A stretch of DNA of 15,334 bases, from assembly GCA_964647825.1 (NCBI GenBank), contig CAZYJL010000017.1:1-15334 (forward strand). Reading direction: 5' to 3'. This stretch comes from VFKI01 sp964647825 (lineage in GTDB: Bacteria > Pseudomonadota > Gammaproteobacteria > DSM-16500). The position numbers and the translations under genes were made by a program. Shown here piece after piece: positions 9,142 through 15,332 of the stretch (position 1 is its first letter; every line of letters begins with the position of its first letter). The notes below the pieces were generated by a model. It was not told the DNA's origin and made no database searches. It was given only the letters and a program-made list of their open reading frames with translations.

Positions 9142-9789
9142 ATGATGACCAAAGAAATAGGGCTAGGGCCTGATCCTAATCAAGTTTATCCTATGCAACC
9201 TTATGATAAATTAGTTTTTCTAAAGAATTTCATTAAAGCTAGCAATATTCATATCGGTGAGTATACTTATTTTGATGATAAGCGTTATGGCCCTGAGAAT
9301 TTTGAGGAATATAACGTTCTTTATAATTACGATTTTTCAAAAGTTAAATTAGTTATTGGAAAATTTTGCGCCATTGCTGCAGAAACAAAGTTCATTATGA
9401 CGGGTGATCACAAGCTAGATGCGATTAGCACTTATCCTTTTCCAATTTTTCAACAAGGTTGGGAGACAGTTTATGATATCACTAATTTGCCAGTGAAAGG
9501 AGATATTATTATAGGCAATGATGTGTGGCTTGGTTATGATTCATTAATAAAAAATGGCGTTACTATTGGTGATGGCGCGATCATTGCCGCCAAAGCAGTT
9601 GTAGTGAAAGATGTTCCCCCTTATGCCGTAGTTGCTGGCAATCCTGCTAAAATTGTCAAGCTAAGATTTGATGAACCCATTATTAAACGCTTGCTTAAAA
9701 TAGCTTGGTGGCATTGGGATATTAATAAGATTAACAAAAATCTTTCACTCATTTGCAGCTTGGATGTCGATCGTTTAGAAGAAGTCTAA
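9142..9789 (+). CDS. Xenobiotic (Vat/CatB-type) hexapeptide-repeat acetyltransferase
   Basis: The 215-aa product matches the xenobiotic acetyltransferase layout along its whole length: GLGPDPNQVYPM start, NIHIGEYTYFDD (35-46), KLVIGKFCAIA (69-79), then the active-site region MTGDHKLDAISTYPF, where His90 aligns with the catalytic histidine. Left-handed beta-helix repeats follow (KGDIIIGNDVWLGYD at 119-133, TIGDGAIIAAKAVV at 141-154, AVVAGNPAKIVKLRFD at 162-177) and the WWHWDINKINKN tail. The family O-acetylates chloramphenicol (CatB), streptogramin A (Vat) or unknown substrates from acetyl-CoA, as trimers in the cytoplasm. Overall spacing is closest to Vat, but many chromosomal relatives have no proven drug activity. 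AAGAGGAA precedes the paired ATGs; 9142 is taken as start. Third gene of the rightward acetyltransferase run. Confidence 0.9.
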   Translation: MMTKEIGLGPDPNQVYPMQPYDKLVFLKNFIKASNIHIGEYTYFDDKRYGPENFEEYNVLYNYDFSKVKLVIGKFCAIAAETKFIMTGDHKLDAISTYPFPIFQQGWETVYDITNLPVKGDIIIGNDVWLGYDSLIKNGVTIGDGAIIAAKAVVVKDVPPYAVVAGNPAKIVKLRFDEPIIKRLLKIAWWHWDINKINKNLSLICSLDVDRLEEV

Positions 9790-9804
9790 TTTAGGCTTTT
9801 TTTT
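9782..9804 (+). terminator. Possible Rho-independent terminator of the acetyltransferase run
   Basis: AAGTCT and AGGCTT form a 6-bp stem (one G-T pair) around AATTT, followed by six further T. The stem overlaps the stop codon at 9787-9789. It is short and weak, but it is correctly placed between convergent gene groups. Confidence 0.4.
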
Positions 9805-10018
9805 GAGGGAAGTAATGATTAAAACAAATCAGTCTCATCAACAGATGATAACAATGGTTATTACGCACTATTTTAACTAGACTCAAAAAATTAAAACTTA
9901 CTCTACAGAATTTTCCTTGCCAAATAACAGGGATCTAACTCTGCATCAAGAAACATATATATTTGATAAATTTTTATGTTTTTTAATGTAGAGTTAAATT
10001 CGAATAATACATTTTTTA

Positions 10019-10530
10019 TTAAGGTATACGTTCTTCAAATACCTGCATTATTTTATTAACGTCTTCATCCACACTAATAGATTCAATGGTGAATGTAGCG
10101 ACCTCTTCATACAAAGCATCGCGTTTACGATGTTGTTTCTCCAGAAATTCTTCATATTCTCTACAGGAAGTGATGGAACACGACCCCCTTGCATACGATC
10201 AAGTTGCATCGGAATAGAGATTTTTAAATAAACAACATATTCTGAAGATAATAATTTACGACAGTGTTCACTTGTCACAACACACTCTTCTAGTAAGACA
10301 ATAACATTTTCTTTACCAATATAATAAGAAATAATATCAGCTTGTGAACGATTAAATGCTGCTTCACCTTCTTCGCCAAGAATGTCTCGCGTGTGTCGGC
10401 CAATATAACGTTCAATGCTTGGATTTCCATCGACGATTTGCCATCCTAATTTTTTACCTAAGCTTTCAGTAAAAATAAATTTACCTGCACCCATGTGGCC
10501 AATTACAAATAAACGTTTTGGTTTTTTCAT
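10019..10530 (-). pseudogene. Shikimate-kinase-like P-loop protein, frameshifted
   Basis: From ATG 10530 (CGGAG upstream) the frame reads RLFVIGHMGAGKFIFTESLG, a Walker A region, then GWQIVDGNPSIERYIG, EEGEAAFNRSQADIISYYI and VVYLKISIPMQLDRMQGGRVPSL. Near 10158-10165 one base is missing. The correct sequence continues in the next frame as EYEEFLEKQHRKRDALYEEV, ATFTIESISV and NKIMQVFEERIP to TAA at 10019-10021. Repairing the shift gives 170 residues, the normal shikimate kinase length. That frame restores the R-x-x-LYEEVA motif after the lid. The Walker A lysine is followed by Phe where Ser/Thr binds magnesium (TCT to TTT would explain it), and the usual DxD reads DGN. It may therefore have been a divergent relative and not AroK itself. 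It lies 31 bases after the methyltransferase remnant. Confidence 0.75.
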
Positions 10531-10561
10531 ATTTATTCTCCGCTTAAAATAAATTTATTAA

Positions 10562-11000
10562 TTACTTTTTTATGGCTACTATTAAAATATTCCCACTCTT
10601 ATCAGCTATAAAATCATTTCCATCAATATCATAGTGATGAATAATTTCAAAATCATTTCGTTCAAGTATGGCCCGTAATTGATTAGCTGTATAAATTTGT
10701 AAAGAAAGGTATTCGTATGTATTTCTTGTTCGCCCGCATTTTTTAAAATTGTATAGTGATCATGGGAAGTAAGAAGCCCTTTTTCTTTATCAATTTCAGA
10801 ATGTTGTTTATTGCGAATTTTGACTCCACTAACAACGTTCTCGGTGTCCATTGCAAAATCAGCTATTACGTTATCAGTAATGGCTTGTAGGTTAAAGATA
10901 TCAAAAACGTACACGCCGCCATCTTTTAGATTGGTACGGATATTTTGTAAAGCTTTTTCAAAATCAGTTTTGGTTAGATGGCCAATAGCATTGAAAATAG
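10562..11000 (-). pseudogene. SAM-dependent methyltransferase, N-terminus lost to the IS, frameshifted
   Basis: The fragment begins at the IS6 edge (11000/11001) with IFNAIGHLTKTDFEKALQNI and LKDGGVYVFDIFN, the second half of a class I methyltransferase domain (Methyltransf_25 type). The SAM-binding glycine motif upstream is gone. An apparent Met-start reading MQQCP comes from the IS terminal repeat. Near 10711-10715 a one-base shift throws the frame off. The true C-terminus follows in the other frame as YLSLQIYTANQLRAILERND, FEIIHHYD and SGNILIVAIKK, ending at TAA 10562-10564. That ending (YT-x-x-QLR-x-(I/L)LE, then IV-A-KK) is typical of the family. It was co-directional with the kinase-like gene and probably in one operon. 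Confidence 0.8.
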
Positions 11001-11850
11001 GGCACTGTTGCAAAAATATTTTTTATAGCAATAAAAATTTAAGCGGTTTTTTAAAATCATTATGCAGCTATCCCAAATAAACTGCGGATGAACTGATTTT
11101 GTTTAACGACATTTTTACCAACATTACGCACTTGTCCTTTTTGAATCATGTGCATAGTTTCCATTCCATCAAGTGTATTCCTTGCTGTATAAAACGACTG
11201 ATACCACTGCCGGTATCGTGATTTTGATTTCGTAGATTTGTGATCATTTTCCACTCTGTTATTCATATATTTTATTGCGCGTAATTTTGTCTTTTTAGGT
11301 ACCTCATTCTCCGCTTGAAGTTCGCTTAATGCAGGGGGAAAAGCTGGACTTTTATCAACATTGATTACTCTTGGATTATGAGTATGCAGATTGGAAAACA
11401 GTATTTTAAAAAATCGTTTAGCTGATTTTTTATTGCGATTGACGCTCAGCATCCAGTCTAACGTGTTGCCTTCTTTATCAATAGCACGATACAAATAATG
11501 CCATTTACCTTTTATTTTCACATACGTTTCATCCAGCTTCCATGAGTCGCATGTGAATTTTAAATGTGGCTTGGTGCGTTTTTTAATTTTAGGCGAATAC
11601 TCTTGTACCCACCGATAAATAGTAGAGCGAACCAATTTAAAGCCACGTTCCGCTGCAATTTCCTTTAAGTCTCGATAGGATAATGCATATCTTGAGTACC
11701 AAGTTACCAACCAAAGAATGACTTCACCTACAGCATGCTTCCATTTGAAAGGATTTGAAGCATCTTTGTATTTCTTGTTGGCCATGGCTATTGATCTCAA
11801 TATAATTGGCAGCATACATTAGCAAGAATTGTTTTTTTTGCAACAGTGCC
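11001..11850 (-). mobile_element. IS6-family (IS26-like) insertion sequence, complete
   Basis: An 850-bp element with perfect 16-bp terminal inverted repeats GGCACTGTTGCAAAAA (11001-11016 and the complement at 11835-11850), the classic IS6 end. One intact transposase gene fills it. The 8-bp flanks, GAAAATAG (10993-11000) and GATAAAAC (11851-11858), are not a target-site duplication. Genes on both sides are cut exactly at the element edges, so an IS6-mediated adjacent deletion or recombination between two copies is likely. Confidence 0.92.
11060..11785 (-). CDS. IS6-family DDE transposase
   Basis: The 241-aa product (from MANKKYKD) has the IS6 layout: SNPFKWKHAVGEVILWLVTW, then the helix-turn-helix YRDLKEIAAERGFKLVRST with IYRWVQEYSP, then the RNase-H-like catalytic core. 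Catalytic residues are visible: D85 in KLDETYVKIKGKW, D144 in INVDKSPAFPPAL and E179 in YMNNRVENDHK. The C-terminus AR-x-TL-x-GMETMHMI is standard. All are present and in frame, so it may be active. It performs replicative, cointegrate-forming transposition. An in-frame ATG at 11815 adds ten residues; 11785 is preferred because the product then starts close to the family's usual N-terminus. The stop at 11060-11062 is about 44 bases inside the terminal repeat. Confidence 0.95.
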   Translation of the reverse strand: MANKKYKDASNPFKWKHAVGEVILWLVTWYSRYALSYRDLKEIAAERGFKLVRSTIYRWVQEYSPKIKKRTKPHLKFTCDSWKLDETYVKIKGKWHYLYRAIDKEGNTLDWMLSVNRNKKSAKRFFKILFSNLHTHNPRVINVDKSPAFPPALSELQAENEVPKKTKLRAIKYMNNRVENDHKSTKSKSRYRQWYQSFYTARNTLDGMETMHMIQKGQVRNVGKNVVKQNQFIRSLFGIAA

Positions 11851-11851
11851 G

Positions 11852-11986
11852 ATAAAACGAATGATAAAAATGTATGATGAGAAGAAAAATACAGTGGCAA
11901 AAATCTGTAAAATATACAACATAAGTCGTCCATCGTTTTACAACTATCTTAATAATAGAGAGCGGGAATTAGCAAAAAACAACTAA
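11852..11986 (+). pseudogene. Serine recombinase (resolvase) C-terminal remnant
   Basis: Directly beyond the IS6 edge, 44 codons read IKRMIKMYDEKKNTVAKICK IYNISRPSFYNYLNN and stop at TAA 11984-11986. This is the DNA-binding helix-turn-helix of Tn3-type resolvases and invertases (compare the usual MY-x-x-KKYTV-x-EI-x-x-x-FGISR-x-T-(L/F)Y-x-YL). The catalytic N-terminal domain is absent, removed at the IS edge. It points to a former transposon or plasmid backbone on this side. The fragment is shorter than normal gene thresholds. Confidence 0.8.
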
Positions 11987-12113
11987 GGATAAATTGGCGG
12001 AATTAAAAAATTGTTTAACATTTTTCTTATGTCCTATTTGAGCAGCCTTTTCGGTATGGGTCTAACTTTAAATAAAGTATTTGCCTCATACTTAAGAGGA
12101 CTATATGTTTTTG

Positions 12114-12512
12114 TTAATTTTTTGTAGTACAGTTTCTAACTGCGTAAGCACATTCTGAATCATGGCTAAACAGCCCGCCAGTTTTACCTGAATATGTTAT
12201 TGAAGATAATTTGTTATTTAAAAATGTCACATTAACAACGCAGTACCTTGTCGTGACATTACTATTTACAGTTGCGTAGTTGTTATCATAAATATTTATA
12301 TTTGAATGAACAAATGATTTTCTACCTGAATAGTATTGCCAAGATTCAGTATTTCCAATAGCTTGAATATTGTTAGCCGGCCCCATGCACTGGAGAATCT
12401 GCTCCTTTGAAAAACCAAGCATAGATTGTTTTGCATCTGCTGCCAATTGTGCTCTTTGCATCGCACAAGAGGAGAGAAAAATTGAAATGAAAAAAATTAG
12501 CTTTCTTTTCAC
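12114..12512 (-). CDS. Small lipoprotein, conserved hypothetical
   Basis: The 132-aa product begins with a lipoprotein signal, MKRKLIFFISIFLSSC, with the lipobox cysteine at 16, so it should be anchored in the inner or outer membrane facing the periplasm. The mature part, SMLGFSKEQILQCMGPANNI, then TESWQYYSG, CVVNVTFLNNKLSSITYSG and ECAYAVRNC, fits a family of proteobacterial lipoproteins. They share an SK-x-x-(I/L)-x-x-CMG-x-P start, a W-x-YY strand and a C-terminal cysteine pair. The fold may resemble SmpA/BamE-like domains; that is inference. The start is GTG at 12512, supported by AAGAGGA at the right spacing. No operon partner is evident. Confidence 0.75.
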   Translation of the reverse strand: MKRKLIFFISIFLSSCAMQRAQLAADAKQSMLGFSKEQILQCMGPANNIQAIGNTESWQYYSGRKSFVHSNINIYDNNYATVNSNVTTRYCVVNVTFLNNKLSSITYSGKTGGLFSHDSECAYAVRNCTTKN

Positions 12513-12620
12513 TTGGTCCTCTTGTTAGTTAATTTTGAAAAGAATAAATAAATATTTTTTTAATTAAAATAATTATTAATATTATTCTGCTCTAAAAAAA
12601 ACATCGTTACTATAGAATTC

Positions 12621-12797
12621 TCAATCATTTTTATTTGGTTCATTTTTTTCTAGAAGCCAATCCTAGTAGTTATCATCTTTTACTTCAAAGCTAAATGGCT
12701 TTTCCATATCTAAATTAAAAAAATAATGCGTATTAAGTGCTATCCATTGTCTTGAAGAATTTTATTCTGAAGTAGTCATCATATCACTCAAATACAT
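12621..12797 (-). pseudogene. Unidentified short coding remnant with two in-frame stops
   Basis: On the minus strand, from ATG 12797, one frame reads MYLSDMMTTSE-stop-NSSRQWIALNTHYFF, then NLDMEKPFSFEVKDDNY-stop-DWLLEKNEPNKND and a final TGA (12621-12623). The stops are TAA at 12762-12764 and TAG at 12663-12665; both could come from Gln codons by one C-to-T change. The composition between the stops looks protein-like against the AT-rich surroundings. The frame is also open upstream to about 12820. The family is not recognised. It fills most of the gap between the two lipoprotein genes. Confidence 0.4.
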
Positions 12798-12905
12798 ATG
12801 TGATGTTAAACTATATAAAGCTTATAAATGCACTTAATTTTTAAAAAATCTTAAGTAATTTTTTAACCTAATTTGTTAATTTTTATATCCAGTTAATTTA
12901 AATAA

Positions 12906-13133
12906 TTACCAAATAGAACAGCTTTTTGCAACAATTAGCTTTTTACCTGGGATAGTTACTCCCTCATAAATGATAATAATATTTTCATTTCTTACAGTGA
13001 TTGTAATATTTGTACCTCCAACTTTTTCGAAATCATCACATTTTATAAAATGTGGATTTTTAAATTTAATAATTTTTTCATTACTACAACCAACCAAGGT
13101 GAAAATTAAAGCAATTAATATAAAATTTTTCAT
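12906..13133 (-). CDS. Very small lipoprotein
   Basis: A 75-aa product with a clear lipoprotein signal peptide, MKNFILIALIFTLVGC, and the lipidated cysteine at 16. The mature part is only about 60 residues: a lysine-rich start (SNEKIIKFKNPHFIKCDDF), then two predicted beta-strands (TNITITVRNENIIIIYEGV) and a basic end with one further cysteine pair partner (KSCSIW). AGAGGAA precedes ATG 13133 at good spacing, which supports expression. No family is recognised. The gene stands alone, with about 175 bases of AT-rich sequence to the next leftward gene start region. Confidence 0.65.
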   Translation of the reverse strand: MKNFILIALIFTLVGCSNEKIIKFKNPHFIKCDDFEKVGGTNITITVRNENIIIIYEGVTIPGKKLIVAKSCSIW

Positions 13134-13309
13134 AACTATTCCTCTAGTTACATAAGTTGAAAATAATTAATTTAAAATATTTTTATTTTATAAATATAAA
13201 TTAATTTTGAAAAGAAATTAATTTTTCGAACTTCTGTTATCTCTAATTTATTTTTTTAACAGATGTCTCTCACTATATTTCTCATAATATGTTAGAATAT
13301 TTCGCGTTA

Positions 13310-13765
13310 TCAATGGCTGTTGACACAGATCATCAACGACGAATAAACCAATATAAAAGTAGCGCTAAGAATCGCTAAAATGAATAGAGCTTTAAAGCAG
13401 CAGGTATGCCTAATGCTGCATTGCGATGAACTTTTCTCACGAATAAATATTTTATGTTCACGTTCAAACTCACAATTTTTTTCATATGATCTCAAAGAAT
13501 TTTCAGCAAGATGGATTAGTGTTCTATTTCTATTATCTAGTAACCAAAAAATTATAGTCAGTAATATGAAAAAAATACTAAAGAAGATCAAACCTATTTC
13601 TTCCGTATGGCTAGCAAGTGAAAATTTAACAAGAAAATACCCAGAGCCAGTAATATATATTGATAAAACAACAATATAATAACGTATTAAAGATATTCTT
13701 TGAGCCGCATGAAGCTGAAAGTATCTCCATGCATAATCATACTTGTTTTCTTTATTCTCTGTCAT
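13310..13765 (-). CDS. Three-helix membrane protein, possible defence or stress effector
   Basis: The 151-aa product has a soluble start, YDYAWRYFQLHAAQRISLIR, then membrane segments at about 27-48, 57-77 and 124-146. A conserved-looking LLDNRNRTLIHLAENSLRSYE follows the second helix and leads into a charged cytoplasmic stretch of about 40 residues. The pattern (W-x-x-FQLHA-x-QR at the start, LD-x-RN-x-x-LI after a helix pair) recalls small bacterial membrane proteins seen near defence genes, including SLATT-like two-helix effectors; membership is inference only. AAGGG precedes ATG 13765. The stop of the 80-aa gene upstream is nine bases away, so the two are almost certainly one transcript. 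Function unknown. Confidence 0.65.
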   Translation of the reverse strand: MTENKENKYDYAWRYFQLHAAQRISLIRYYIVVLSIYITGSGYFLVKFSLASHTEEIGLIFFSIFFILLTIIFWLLDNRNRTLIHLAENSLRSYEKNCEFEREHKIFIREKSSSQCSIRHTCCFKALFILAILSATFILVYSSLMICVNSH

Positions 13766-13774
13766 TATGAGCCC

Positions 13775-14014
13775 TTATAACATTTTATCAATATATTTTT
13801 TTGCATACTTAATGAAAATATTGTCCGCATCATCTTCATTGAAATGTTTGTACTCATCGTCAGGTATGCATAGATTTTCTGACATAATTTCAGTAATGCT
13901 ACTTCTAGTGTTAACAACAATAATGCCGTTGACACAATATTTTTCTCTTCCTTGATTGATCAATTTTTTTGGTGTCGATCGAATTTCGTAGCCTTTGTAT
14001 ATCTCAGCGCGCAT
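13775..14014 (-). CDS. Small soluble protein paired with the membrane protein
   Basis: The 79-aa product starts MRAEIYKGYEIRSTPKKLIN, then GREKYCVNGIIVVN, then an acidic helical end (CIPDDEYKHFNEDDADNIFI KYAKKYID). The opening YKGYEI-x-(S/A)-x-P and the VNG-x-I strand are reminiscent of small DUF6566/HlyU-like beta-sheet proteins; this is weak. AAGGGGG sits seven bases before ATG 14014. A TTG one codon earlier also opens the frame but is less well placed. It is the first gene of a two-gene unit with the membrane protein at 13310-13765. Such a pair could be a regulator-effector or antitoxin-toxin couple, but nothing in the sequence decides it. Confidence 0.6.
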   Translation of the reverse strand: MRAEIYKGYEIRSTPKKLINQGREKYCVNGIIVVNTRSSITEIMSENLCIPDDEYKHFNEDDADNIFIKYAKKYIDKML

Positions 14015-14227
14015 CAATGACCCCCTTATTTTTTATGTTTTCACATATTTACTGCAATAAAAAATACATATTTATCTAGTAGGTTTTTTCTAATATATCA
14101 TAATAAAATATAGATTATAGTTTGATATTTTAACTTTAGTGTGTAAAAAATTGATTTAATTAATTTTTTAAATTACTTGTAAATAACATCTTGTATAGAA
14201 TGCAAACCTGTAACTAAAGAGGATTTA

Positions 14228-14314
14228 TTGGATGAACAAGAAGATACTGTAATAAAAGTAACGCGAGGCGAAATTGGGGGTTGGGGAGCAGTTGGGGCGA
14301 GAATCCGCCAATAA
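14228..14314 (+). other. Possible 28-residue peptide frame in the G-rich locus
   Basis: AGAGGA is followed at four bases by TTG 14228, opening DEQEDTVIKVTRGEIGG, then WGAVGARIRQ and TAA 14312-14314. The same AGAGGA is eight bases before ATG 14232, which gives only MNKKIL and a stop. The Gly-Gly after a short acidic leader superficially recalls double-glycine bacteriocin leaders, but the remaining ten residues are very few and no exporter gene is present. It could equally be the tail of a lost gene. Confidence 0.2.
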
Positions 14315-14375
14315 ATTATAAAGCGTGATAGTTTTTACTATCAGGTTTAAAATATTTTTTGTCAAAGGCGGATTC
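14301..14375. repeat. Nested inverted repeats, possible structured RNA
   Basis: GAATCCGCC (14301-14309) pairs perfectly with GGCGGATTC (14367-14375). Inside lies a perfect 7-bp hairpin, TGATAGT-TTTT-ACTATCA (14326-14343). The GC-rich outer stem stands out in a region that is otherwise about three-quarters A/T. Confidence 0.6.
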
Positions 14376-14400
14376 AAAAAACAAATGAAACAACTTTCTT

Positions 14401-14425
14401 AAATTTTACACTCTTAGTAAAATTT
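14401..14425. terminator. AT-rich hairpin between convergent units
   Basis: AAATTTTAC and GTAAAATTT form a perfect 9-bp stem around ACTCTTA. A second small stem, TTCGT-AAAA-ACGAA, follows immediately. It sits about 80 bases past the stop of the leftward DUF2971-like gene and after the rightward G-rich locus, so it could end transcription from either side. The stem is weak because it is nearly all A/T. Confidence 0.35.
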
Positions 14426-14502
14426 TCGTAAAAACGAAGTATGATTAGTTTGCCATCAACATAAGGAAGCTTTTAAATTTTAGAATTTAGTATTAAACGA
14501 TG

Positions 14503-15183
14503 TCAGGGAGGAGTACTTAAAGCTGGCACCTTTAAAATGCTTCTGACCGAAGCTTTAACAATCCTACACTCTTCTTCTTTATCCAATTCCAATTTCATTA
14601 AAGGTACAATAAAACAAATTCCCATTAGAAAATGAGAAAGTGTATTGTTATCTTGAGTGAAGATATTTATATCCCAAAAATTATCAAAAAAATCATCAAC
14701 AATTTGAATGTTTTTTTCTTCATCATATTGAACTTTATAAAAAAGTATAGTGCAATTTTCTGAATTATCCTTGTTCTTTTTATTTACAAAAGCATCGATC
14801 GTGGATTTATTTATACAAACTTTCTTGCTCCCATATTTTTGGATAAGAGCTTTGCTATCTTTTTCTGAAAGTGATATGGATTCATATAGTATAAAATTTT
14901 TTATAAATTCTATTGTCATATGCATATGTTCAAGCATACCTGTTTTTTTTAATTTTTGATAAATAATATTAAATCCAACAGTTCCTTCGTGGTTATTTTT
15001 ATCTTTGTAGTTCAATACATTATGGCTCTGAAATAGTAATCCACCGATTCTTTGAATTTTCTTAAAGTTTTCTTCTGTTGTGTAATGAATTAGCGCTTCT
15101 TTTGGGGTTTCAAAATTCTTTTCAATCCATGATGAAATATCGTCAATCATTTGTTGTTCCTTGAACCTCTTAAATAACTCCAC
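14503..15183 (-). CDS. DUF2971-like protein
   Basis: The 226-aa product shows the DUF2971 layout: IHYTTEENFKKIQRIGGLLF at about 32-51, where the family has YHYTS-x-E-x-(L/F)-x-x-I, then LNYKDKNNHEG (57-67), in place of the usual LND-x-x-E, and a late LELDKEEECRIVKA (198-211), matching the family's E-x-E-x-RI near the C-terminus. The middle is helical and no membrane segment is clear. The biochemical role of DUF2971 is not established; members often occur near phage-defence genes. The start is uncertain. GTG 15183 has GGAGGAG about 11 bases upstream, longer than ideal. An ATG two bases earlier in another frame yields only 12 codons. Met12 is an alternative. It is the last gene before the right IS end. 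Confidence 0.7.
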   Translation of the reverse strand: MELFKRFKEQQMIDDISSWIEKNFETPKEALIHYTTEENFKKIQRIGGLLFQSHNVLNYKDKNNHEGTVGFNIIYQKLKKTGMLEHMHMTIEFIKNFILYESISLSEKDSKALIQKYGSKKVCINKSTIDAFVNKKNKDNSENCTILFYKVQYDEEKNIQIVDDFFDNFWDINIFTQDNNTLSHFLMGICFIVPLMKLELDKEEECRIVKASVRSILKVPALSTPP

Positions 15184-15249
15184 ATGTTAAAGCTCTCCTC
15201 CTACCACTAGCTCTTTTGAGCGTACCATACATATCAATATTAAAAAAAA

Positions 15250-15332
15250 GAGTTTGTTGCATAACCCTTTGTTTTCGACCTATTTTGCTATTTTCAAAAA
15301 TTTTGATGGATTTCGGCTAAGGTCAAACAAAT
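15250..15332 (+). repeat. IS903-like terminal segment, right copy
   Basis: The segment starts GAGTTTGTTGCATAACCC at 15250 and runs to the window edge. It is the inverted counterpart of 212-294, with about 90 percent identity by eye. The element extends right, outside the window, so its transposase is not seen. The window ends two bases after the shared segment, as expected when an assembly stops in a multicopy repeat. Confidence 0.75.

Larger units (their letters stand above)
14018..14502. other. Intergenic region with promoters, a G-rich structured locus and hairpins
   Basis: The left 150 bases are AT-rich and should hold the promoter of the leftward pair. TG-TATAGA at about 14195 could be an extended -10 for a rightward transcript. 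From about 14220 to 14310 the sequence turns G-rich, encodes two tiny frames, and enters nested inverted repeats (14301-14375). A hairpin at 14401-14425 follows. No gene of ordinary size is present on either strand. Confidence 0.5.

Noticed and set aside
9815..9880. 21-codon frame with a GAGGGA site after the xenobiotic acetyltransferase
   Set aside because: It is too short, lacks recognisable features and lies directly past a likely terminator.
10811..11080. Plus-strand 89-residue frame
   Set aside because: It is antisense to the methyltransferase remnant and the IS6 end, with no support of its own.
11724..11933. Minus-strand 69-residue frame across the right IS6 edge
   Set aside because: It overlaps the transposase start in another frame and the antisense of the resolvase tail.
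2579..12764. Stop-codon reassignment (TAA/TAG as Gln)
   Set aside because: Intact genes in the window end in TAA, TAG and TGA at the family-expected lengths, and the internal stops occur only in otherwise isolated or decaying genes.
12529..13216. A 16-base AT-rich word (TTAATTTTGAAAAGAA) at 12529-12544 and 13201-13216
   Set aside because: It is low complexity and not at equivalent positions relative to the genes, so probably chance.
13380..13955. Plus-strand frames opposite the membrane protein and its partner
   Set aside because: They are shadows of the two leftward genes, which have good ribosome-binding sites and coherent protein features.
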